18,645 nucleotides of DNA, from contig NZ_BAXZ01000041.1 of assembly GCF_000684975.1 (NCBI RefSeq), positions 1 to 18,645 on the forward strand, given 5' to 3'. This document shows positions 13,181 to 18,645 of the stretch, piece after piece (the stretch's first letter is position 1; each line of letters starts with the position of its first letter). The notes beneath the pieces are model-generated. The model did no database searches. It had not been told where the DNA came from and was given only the letters and a program-made list of their open reading frames with translations. The position numbers and the translations under genes were made by a program. Source of the DNA: Paraburkholderia acidipaludis NBRC 101816. GTDB lineage: Bacteria > Pseudomonadota > Gammaproteobacteria > Burkholderiales > Burkholderiaceae.

Positions 13181-15028
13181 ATGTCCCGCTCCCTCGAAAT
13201 CCTCAACGAAGTCTTCGGTTATCCCGCCTTTAGAGGGCAGCAAGCCGAGATCGTCGAGCATGTCGCGGCTGGCGGAGATTCGCTGGTGCTCATGCCCACC
13301 GGCGGCGGCAAGTCGCTCTGCTATCAGATCCCGGCGCTCGTGCGCCACGAGGCCGGCCATGGTGCCGGCATCGTCGTTTCCCCGCTCATCGCACTCATGC
13401 AGGACCAGGTGGCGGCGCTCACCGAAGTGGGCGTGCGCGCCGCGTACCTCAACTCGACGCTCTCCGGGGCCGAGGCCGCCGCCACCGAGCGCGCGCTGCG
13501 CGAGGGCGACATCGACCTGCTCTACGTCGCGCCGGAGCGGCTCATGACGCCGCGTTTTCTCGATCTGCTCGAACGCGCGCGCATCGGTCTTTTCGCGATC
13601 GACGAGGCTCATTGCGTGTCCCAATGGGGGCACGACTTCCGGCCCGAGTACATTCAGCTCTCGGTGCTGCACGAGCGGTTCTCGAACGTTCCGCGCATCG
13701 CGCTCACCGCTACGGCGGACGCGATCACGCGCGACGAGATCGTGCACCGCCTCGCGCTCGACGACGCGCGTATTTTCGTATCGAGCTTCGACAGGCCGAA
13801 CATCCGCTACCGCATTGTCGAAAAGGACAACGCGCGCACGCAGCTGCTCGACTTCATCCGCGCCGAGCATACGCGCGCCGACGGCACGACGGACGCCGGC
13901 GTTGTCTACTGTCTCTCGCGCCGCAAGGTCGAGGAGACCGCGGAATGGCTGAAGGGGCAGGGTGTTCGCGCGCTGCCTTATCACGCCGGTATGGAGTTCG
14001 AAGTACGCCAGCAGCATCAGGAGATGTTTCAGCGCGAGGAAGGCGTCGTGATGTGCGCGACGATCGCCTTCGGTATGGGCATCGACAAACCCGATGTGCG
14101 CTTCGTCGCGCACCTCGATCTGCCCAAGAGCGTGGAAGGCTATTACCAGGAAACAGGCCGCGCGGGCCGCGACGGGCTCGCGGCGAACGCATGGATGGCC
14201 TATGGCCTCGGCGACGTCGTCCAGCAGCGCAAGATGATCGACGAATCCGACGCGGACGAGGCCCACAAGCGCGTACAGACCGGCAAGCTGGACGCGCTGC
14301 TCGGCCTGTGCGAAACCGCGTCGTGCCGCCGCGTGCGGCTGCTCGCCTACTTCGGCGAAGAGAGCAAGCCCTGCGGCAACTGCGACACGTGCCTCGAGCC
14401 GCCCGCCACGTGGGACGCCACGCGCGAGGCGCAGATGGCGCTCTCGTGCGTGTTCCGGGCACAGCGCGCGAGCGGCTTCAATTTTGGCGCCGGCCATCTC
14501 ATCGATATCCTGCGTGGCAACCGCAACGAAAAGATCCTGCAGCGCGGCCACGAGAAGATTTCGACATTCGGCATCGGCGCGGCGCTCGCAGAAGCCGAGT
14601 GGCGCGCGATTTTCCGGCAGCTTGTGGCGTTCGGTTTTCTCGCCGTCGATCACGACGGCTTCGGCTCGCTCGTGCTGACCGAAGCGAGCAAGCCTGTCCT
14701 CAAGGGCGAGCAGAAAGTGACGATGCGCCGCTACGTCAAGCCGCAGCGCACGCGCCAGTCGTCGGGCCGCACGAGCGAGCGCGCCGATCCGACCCTCGGC
14801 ATGAGCCCGCGCCAGCGTTCGCGCTGGGACCGCCTGCGTCTGTGGCGCACCGAAACGGCGAAGAGCGAGGGCGTGCCGGCTTATGTCATTTTCCACGACG
14901 CCACGCTGGCGGAGATTGCCCGCAACGGACCTGAGTCCGTCGACGAACTGCGCGAGATTCCCGGCATCGGCGCGCGCAAGCTCGAACGCTTTGGCGAGGA
15001 GCTCGTCGAGGTGGTAGGCGACGAATAA
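13181..15028 (+). CDS. recQ: ATP-dependent DNA helicase RecQ
   Basis: RecQ is a 3'-5' superfamily 2 DNA helicase acting in recombinational repair and replication-fork processing. The 615-residue product has the full layout (E. coli 609 aa). Motif 0 is YPAFRGQQAEIVE (14-26). Walker A is MPTGGGKSLCYQ (38-49) with K44. The DEAH box is at 141-144 within IDEAHCVSQWGHDFRPEY. Motif VI is QETGRAGRDG (323-332). The RQC zinc ligands are C382, C398, C401 and C404. An HRDC domain covers about 541-612, with ESVDELREIPGIGARKLERF at 585-604. The ATG at 13181 fits the family start, but no clear Shine-Dalgarno precedes it (CGCCGCCTTC), so translation may be weak. It is functionally unrelated to its neighbours and apparently has its own promoter. 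Confidence 0.97.
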   Translation: MSRSLEILNEVFGYPAFRGQQAEIVEHVAAGGDSLVLMPTGGGKSLCYQIPALVRHEAGHGAGIVVSPLIALMQDQVAALTEVGVRAAYLNSTLSGAEAAATERALREGDIDLLYVAPERLMTPRFLDLLERARIGLFAIDEAHCVSQWGHDFRPEYIQLSVLHERFSNVPRIALTATADAITRDEIVHRLALDDARIFVSSFDRPNIRYRIVEKDNARTQLLDFIRAEHTRADGTTDAGVVYCLSRRKVEETAEWLKGQGVRALPYHAGMEFEVRQQHQEMFQREEGVVMCATIAFGMGIDKPDVRFVAHLDLPKSVEGYYQETGRAGRDGLAANAWMAYGLGDVVQQRKMIDESDADEAHKRVQTGKLDALLGLCETASCRRVRLLAYFGEESKPCGNCDTCLEPPATWDATREAQMALSCVFRAQRASGFNFGAGHLIDILRGNRNEKILQRGHEKISTFGIGAALAEAEWRAIFRQLVAFGFLAVDHDGFGSLVLTEASKPVLKGEQKVTMRRYVKPQRTRQSSGRTSERADPTLGMSPRQRSRWDRLRLWRTETAKSEGVPAYVIFHDATLAEIARNGPESVDELREIPGIGARKLERFGEELVEVVGDE

Positions 15029-15041
15029 GCGGCTTCCGCTT
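15027..15041 (+). terminator. Small hairpin at the recQ stop codon
   Basis: AAGCGG (15027-15032) pairs with CCGCTT (15036-15041) around CTT, overlapping the recQ stop. No T-tract follows, so it is at best a weak terminator. Confidence 0.25.
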
Positions 15042-15069
15042 GTCGCCGTTCTCCGAAAGTCGCAAGCCA

Positions 15070-15099
15070 TTGACTTGCTTGGCATTTTCGGAATATCAT
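15070..15099 (+). promoter_or_regulatory. Sigma70-type promoter of the str operon (rpsL)
   Basis: TTGACT (15070-15075; five of six consensus bases) and TATCAT (15094-15099) are 18 bp apart, about 160 nt upstream of the rpsL ATG. This is the best promoter in the window. rpsL promoters from Burkholderia are known as strong constitutive promoters, which agrees. The roughly 150-nt 5' leader that follows contains a 6-bp hairpin TTTCCG/CGGAAA at 15204-15222 shortly before the rpsL Shine-Dalgarno. Confidence 0.75.
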
Positions 15100-15259
15100 G
15101 CTGGGTTCCGGTTCTTGGGACGTCTGCGCTCGCCATCTGAATGGTGGGAAGCAAACGTCTGTGGGTACTCCACATTACGGGTTCCGGATCGATTGCGCGT
15201 GGTTTTCCGCTTTGCCCGGAAATAAATGCGCCGATTTTGTTCAATTTCAGGAATAAACA

Positions 15260-15640
15260 ATGCCAACCATCAATCAACTGGTTCGCAAAGGCCGCGCTTC
15301 GGAAGCTACGAAGAGCAAGTCGCCGGCCCTGCAGGACTGCCCGCAGCGTCGCGGCGTGTGCACCCGTGTGTACACGACGACGCCGAAGAAGCCGAACTCG
15401 GCACTCCGTAAGGTCGCCAAGGTGCGCCTGACGAACGGCTTCGAAGTCATTTCGTACATCGGTGGTGAAGGCCACAACCTGCAAGAACACTCGGTCGTGC
15501 TGATTCGCGGCGGCCGTGTGAAGGACTTGCCGGGTGTGCGTTACCACATGGTTCGCGGCTCGCTGGATACCCAGGGCGTCAAGGATCGTAAGCAGGCTCG
15601 TTCGAAGTACGGCGCCAAGCGCGCGAAGGCTGCGAAGTAA
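15260..15640 (+). CDS. rpsL: 30S ribosomal protein S12
   Basis: S12 lies at the decoding centre and controls codon-anticodon fidelity. The 126-residue product is nearly identical in form to E. coli S12 (124 aa). It begins MPTINQLVRKGR and contains TTPKKPNSALRKVAKVRLTN (40-59). K43 and K88, where substitutions give streptomycin resistance, are both lysine, and D89 in GGRVKDLPGVRY is the residue that is methylthiolated in E. coli. AGGA at 15249-15252 precedes the ATG. It is the first gene of the str operon, downstream of the promoter at 15070-15099. The gap to rpsG is unusually long (193 nt). Confidence 0.99.
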   Translation: MPTINQLVRKGRASEATKSKSPALQDCPQRRGVCTRVYTTTPKKPNSALRKVAKVRLTNGFEVISYIGGEGHNLQEHSVVLIRGGRVKDLPGVRYHMVRGSLDTQGVKDRKQARSKYGAKRAKAAK

Positions 15641-15724
15641 GCATTACAGAAGGGTCGTCCGCGCTTGTCGAAAGTGCGAGGCGATACAGGCGGTGGTGCC
15701 GGATTGGCCGGTGCTGTCGAGTAA

Positions 15725-15781
15725 GTGGTCACCCGACCAGGCTGGTAAGTCGTGAGATGAATCGGGTTAGTTGGTGACCGC
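15725..15781 (+). promoter_or_regulatory. Long-range stem in the rpsL-rpsG gap; candidate S7 control site
   Basis: GTGGTCACC (15725-15733) can pair with GGTGACCGC (15773-15781), 9 bp with one wobble, enclosing 39 nt. A competing pairing ACCCGA/TCGGGT (15731-15736 with 15762-15767) lies inside. A smaller hairpin GCGCTT/AAGTGC is at 15661-15677. In E. coli, S7 represses str-operon translation by binding a structured rpsL-rpsG intercistronic region, so this is the expected place for such a site. The identification is from position and structure only. Confidence 0.4.
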
Positions 15782-15833
15782 GGAGCGCCAGGGATTCAAC
15801 CCGCGCTTCAACTGAAAAGTTAAAGGAAGAAAC

Positions 15834-16304
15834 ATGCCGCGTCGTCGCGAAGTCCCCAAGCGGGAAGTGTTGCCGGATCCGAAGTTCGGCAACGTTGATG
15901 TAGCCAAGTTCATGAACGTGCTGATGCTCTCCGGCAAGAAGTCGGTTGCCGAGCGTATCGTGTACGGCGCTTTCGAACAGATCCAGACCAAGGGTGGCAA
16001 GGACCCGCTGGAAGTGTTCACTGTCGCGCTCAACAACGTGAAGCCGGTGGTGGAAGTGAAGAGCCGCCGCGTTGGTGGTGCGAACTATCAGGTTCCGGTC
16101 GAAGTGCGCCCCTCGCGTCGTATGGCATTGGCGATGCGTTGGCTGCGTGAAGCCGCGAAGAAGCGCAGCGAGAAGTCGATGGCCCTGCGTCTGGCAGGTG
16201 AACTTACCGAAGCGGCCGAAGGCCGCGGCGGCGCAATGAAGAAGCGCGACGAAGTTCACCGGATGGCAGAAGCGAACAAGGCGTTCTCGCACTTCCGCTT
16301 CTAA
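15834..16304 (+). CDS. rpsG: 30S ribosomal protein S7
   Basis: S7 nucleates assembly of the 30S head by binding the 3' major domain of 16S rRNA and lies at the E site; in E. coli it is also the autorepressor of the str operon. The product has the standard 156 residues. It begins MPRRREVPKREVLPDPKFGN, has KFMNVLMLSGKKSVAERIVY at 25-44, the basic beta-hairpin GGANYQVPVEVRPSRRMALA (81-100), and ends HRMAEANKAFSHFRF. AAGGA (15823-15827) precedes the ATG. Co-transcription with rpsL and fusA is expected. Confidence 0.98.
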   Translation: MPRRREVPKREVLPDPKFGNVDVAKFMNVLMLSGKKSVAERIVYGAFEQIQTKGGKDPLEVFTVALNNVKPVVEVKSRRVGGANYQVPVEVRPSRRMALAMRWLREAAKKRSEKSMALRLAGELTEAAEGRGGAMKKRDEVHRMAEANKAFSHFRF

Positions 16305-16347
16305 GAGAAAGCCCTACTCCGGGTTGGCTCCAAAGCGGAAAAAATTC

Positions 16348-16382
16348 CGGGCGGGTGCGCTTATCCAGCGCCTCGCCCGTTT
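16348..16382 (+). terminator. GC-rich hairpin between rpsG and fusA
   Basis: CGGGCG (16348-16353) pairs with CGCCCG (16374-16379). GCGC/GCGC (16357-16360 with 16368-16371) extends it internally around loop TTATCCA. The 3' side is followed by TTTGTG, only three T residues. It may be a weak attenuator or a stability element; full termination would separate fusA from the str promoter, which is unlikely since no other promoter is obvious. Confidence 0.45.
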
Positions 16383-16437
16383 GTGTTCAGGCGCGTTGGG
16401 ATTGTTCCCGGCGCGCCCCTCCCCATAGAGGATCAAA

Positions 16438-18540
16438 GTGGCTCGCAAGACTCCTATCGAGCGCTACCGCAACATCGGTATTAGCGCTCACATCGACGCC
16501 GGCAAAACGACGACGACCGAGCGCATTCTGTTCTACACCGGCGTGAACCACAAGATTGGTGAAGTTCACGACGGCGCCGCCACCATGGACTGGATGGAGC
16601 AGGAGCAGGAGCGTGGCATCACGATTACCTCCGCTGCTACCACGGCTTTCTGGAAGGGCATGGGCGGCAACTATCCGGAACACCGCATCAACATCATCGA
16701 CACCCCGGGCCACGTCGACTTCACGATCGAAGTCGAGCGCTCGATGCGCGTGCTCGACGGCGCATGCATGGTCTACTGCGCAGTGGGCGGCGTGCAGCCG
16801 CAGTCGGAAACGGTGTGGCGCCAGGCGAACAAGTACAAGGTGCCCCGTCTCGCGTTCGTCAACAAGATGGACCGTACCGGCGCGAACTTCTTCAAGGTCT
16901 ACGACCAGCTGAAGACCCGCCTGAAGGCAAACCCGGTTCCTGTCGTGGTGCCGATCGGCTCGGAAGAGACCTTCAAGGGCGTCGTCGACCTCCTGAAGAT
17001 GAAGGCGATCATTTGGGACGAAGCGTCGCAAGGCACGAAGTTCGACTACGTCGACATCCCGGCCGAACTCGTTGAAACGTGCAACGAGTGGCGCGAGAAG
17101 ATGATCGAGTCGGCAGCCGAAGCCAGCGAAGAGCTGATGGAAAAGTACCTCGGCGGCGAAGAGCTCTCGGAAGCCGAAGTCGTCAAGGCACTGCGCGACC
17201 GTACGATCGCGTGCGAAATCCAGCCGATGCTGTGCGGCACCGCGTTCAAGAACAAGGGCGTGCAGCGCATGCTCGACGCCGTGATCGACTTCCTGCCGTC
17301 GCCGGTGGACATCCCCCCGGTCAAGGGCGAGCTCGAAAACGGCGAAACGGCTGAGCGCCGTGCGTCGGACGACGAGAAGTTCTCGGCGCTCGCGTTCAAG
17401 ATCATGACCGACCCGTTCGTCGGCCAGCTGATCTTCTTCCGCGCGTACTCGGGCGTCGTCAACTCGGGTGACACGGTGCTGAACTCGACCAAGGGCAAGA
17501 AGGAACGCCTCGGCCGTATTCTGCAGATGCACGCGAACAACCGCGAAGAAATCAAGGAAGTTCGCGCGGGCGATATCGCTGCTGCTGTCGGCCTGAAGGA
17601 AGCGACCACGGGCGACACGCTGTGCGACCCGGCGAACCCGATCGTTCTGGAGCGCATGGTGTTCCCGGAGCCGGTGATCTCGCAGGCCGTCGAGCCGAAG
17701 ACGAAGCCGGACCAGGAAAAGATGGGCCTCGCGCTCAATCGCCTGGCGCAGGAAGATCCGTCGTTCCGCGTCCAGACGGACGAGGAGTCGGGCCAGACCA
17801 TCATTTCGGGTATGGGCGAGCTCCACCTCGAAATTCTGGTCGACCGCATGAAGCGCGAATTCGGCGTGGAAGCGACCGTCGGCAAGCCGCAGGTTGCGTA
17901 CCGCGAAACGATCCGCGCCACGGCGAAGGACGTCGAAGGCAAGTTCGTCAAGCAGTCGGGCGGTCGCGGCCAGTACGGTCACGCGGTCATCACGCTCGAG
18001 CCGAACGAGCAGGGCAAGGGCTACGAGTTCCTGGACGAGATCAAGGGCGGCGTGATTCCGCGTGAATACATCCCGGCGGTGGACAAGGGTATTGCCGATA
18101 CGCTGAAGTCGGGCGTGCTGGCGGGCTTCCCGGTCGTCGACGTGAAGGTTCACCTGACGTTCGGTTCGTACCACGACGTCGACTCGAACGAAAACGCGTT
18201 CCGCATGGCCGGCTCGATGGCGTTCAAGGAAGCCATGCGCAAGGCGCAGCCGGTCATCCTCGAACCGATGATGGCTGTCGAAGTCGAAACGCCGGAAGAC
18301 TACATGGGCAACGTGATGGGCGACCTGTCGGGCCGTCGCGGTATCGTCCAGGGCATGGAAGACATGGTGGGCGGCGGCAAGATCGTTCGCGCCGAAGTGC
18401 CGCTGTCGGAAATGTTCGGCTACTCGACGTCGCTGCGCTCGCTGACGCAAGGCCGCGCAACGTACACGATGGAATTCAAGCACTACGCAGAAGCACCGCG
18501 TAACGTGGCCGACGCGATCATCAGCGCGAAGGCGAAGTAA
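16438..18540 (+). CDS. fusA: Elongation factor G (GTG start)
   Basis: EF-G is the GTPase that drives translocation of tRNA and mRNA and, with RRF, ribosome recycling. The 700-residue product matches the family (E. coli 704). G-domain motifs are AHIDAGKT (17-24), switch I RGITI (59-63), DTPGH (88-92) with H92, and NKMD (142-145). Domains II-V follow. The domain IV region is near 486-610, and domain V includes SYHDVDSNENAFRMAGSMAF. The start is GTG at 16438, supported by GAGG at 16428-16431 and by ARKTPIERYRNIGISAHIDA at the canonical distance. No TTA, CTA or TCA codon occurs in the gene, a mark of very high expression. rpsG ends 133 nt upstream and tuf starts 84 nt downstream. Confidence 0.99.
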   Translation: MARKTPIERYRNIGISAHIDAGKTTTTERILFYTGVNHKIGEVHDGAATMDWMEQEQERGITITSAATTAFWKGMGGNYPEHRINIIDTPGHVDFTIEVERSMRVLDGACMVYCAVGGVQPQSETVWRQANKYKVPRLAFVNKMDRTGANFFKVYDQLKTRLKANPVPVVVPIGSEETFKGVVDLLKMKAIIWDEASQGTKFDYVDIPAELVETCNEWREKMIESAAEASEELMEKYLGGEELSEAEVVKALRDRTIACEIQPMLCGTAFKNKGVQRMLDAVIDFLPSPVDIPPVKGELENGETAERRASDDEKFSALAFKIMTDPFVGQLIFFRAYSGVVNSGDTVLNSTKGKKERLGRILQMHANNREEIKEVRAGDIAAAVGLKEATTGDTLCDPANPIVLERMVFPEPVISQAVEPKTKPDQEKMGLALNRLAQEDPSFRVQTDEESGQTIISGMGELHLEILVDRMKREFGVEATVGKPQVAYRETIRATAKDVEGKFVKQSGGRGQYGHAVITLEPNEQGKGYEFLDEIKGGVIPREYIPAVDKGIADTLKSGVLAGFPVVDVKVHLTFGSYHDVDSNENAFRMAGSMAFKEAMRKAQPVILEPMMAVEVETPEDYMGNVMGDLSGRRGIVQGMEDMVGGGKIVRAEVPLSEMFGYSTSLRSLTQGRATYTMEFKHYAEAPRNVADAIISAKAK

Positions 18541-18553
18541 GCATCGGCGCAAG

Positions 18554-18580
18554 GCGGACTGGGCTTCGGGCCTGGTCCGC
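18554..18580 (+). promoter_or_regulatory. 11-bp hairpin between fusA and tuf
   Basis: GCGGACTGGGC (18554-18564) pairs with GCCTGGTCCGC (18570-18580), 11 bp with two wobbles around TTCGG. No T-tract follows directly; a run of six T lies 25 nt further on at 18605-18610. It is therefore not a standard terminator and may protect or process the fusA-tuf mRNA. Confidence 0.4.
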
Positions 18581-18624
18581 ATCGCTCAGTCACCGATTCA
18601 CCACTTTTTTGAAAGAAGAGAAAC

Positions 18625-18645
18625 ATGGCAAAAGGTAAATTCGAA
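18625..18645 (+). CDS. tuf: Elongation factor Tu, first seven codons (cut by window edge)
   Basis: ATG at 18625 opens the frame MAKGKFE, the start of EF-Tu in Burkholderia. The position after fusA is the classical str-operon site of tuf. The purine-rich GAAAGAAGAG (18611-18620) upstream is a modest ribosome binding site. Only seven codons are visible, so the call relies on this short match and the context. EF-Tu delivers aminoacyl-tRNA to the ribosome; many betaproteobacteria carry two tuf copies. Confidence 0.88.

Noticed and set aside
13612..14934. Forward 440-codon frame inside recQ
   Set aside because: Alternative-frame shadow with arginine/alanine-rich composition wholly inside the clear RecQ frame.
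15103..15187. Nine-base direct repeat GGGTTCCGG at 15103-15111 and 15179-15187 in the rpsL leader
   Set aside because: Only two short copies with no further symmetry or known operator; likely chance.
12845..15547. Antisense frame of about 900 codons opposite recQ and rpsL
   Set aside because: In-register shadow spanning two well-supported sense genes and part of the small membrane gene; codon-bias artefact.
16387..18582. Antisense frame of about 731 codons opposite fusA
   Set aside because: In-register shadow of fusA, created by total absence of three codons.

Overview
This window is a GC-rich, slowly evolving housekeeping segment from a betaproteobacterium, almost certainly Burkholderiaceae (Burkholderia, Paraburkholderia or a close relative). 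The assignment rests on gene order (tRNA-Trp, secE, nusG, rplK, rplA, rplJ, rplL, rpoB, rpoC, small membrane protein, recQ, rpsL, rpsG, fusA, tuf), a 1368-residue RpoB and 1416-residue RpoC, the EF-Tu start MAKGKFE, and extreme GC-ending codon use. The assignment comes from recognition of the sequence; no database search was run. Every gene is on the + strand.

Layout. 1-178: a hairpin, tRNA-Trp(CCA), and a second hairpin with a T-rich tail. 179-1118: secE and nusG, one base apart (protein export and transcription elongation/termination). 1284-2411: rplK and rplA, directly abutting (L11 and L1 of the large subunit). 2412-2735: a long leader with a strong hairpin. 2736-3689: rplJ and rplL (the L10-L7/L12 stalk). 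3690-4065: a terminator-like hairpin and long leader. 4066-12444: rpoB and rpoC (RNA polymerase beta and beta'), closed by a textbook intrinsic terminator at 12499-12532.

12697-13023 encodes a 108-residue membrane protein of unknown function with a good ribosome binding site. 13181-15028 encodes a full RecQ helicase (helicase, zinc-binding and HRDC regions). A good sigma70-type promoter at 15070-15099 then starts the str operon: rpsL (S12), rpsG (S7), fusA (EF-G), and the first seven codons of tuf at the right edge.

The genes form the core of gene expression: transcription (rpoBC, nusG), the ribosome's factor-binding stalk and L1 stalk (rplKAJL), decoding and small-subunit assembly (rpsL, rpsG), the elongation factors (fusA, tuf) and the translocon subunit SecE. 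Their known partners in E. coli are controlled largely by ribosomal-protein feedback on mRNA leaders and by attenuation. The intergenic regions here carry inverted repeats at the places where such control would be expected; these are the main points for a second look. I found no mobile element, CRISPR array, phage gene, toxin-antitoxin pair or defence system, and no convincing evidence of a novel multi-gene system. The least understood gene is the small membrane protein between rpoC and recQ.
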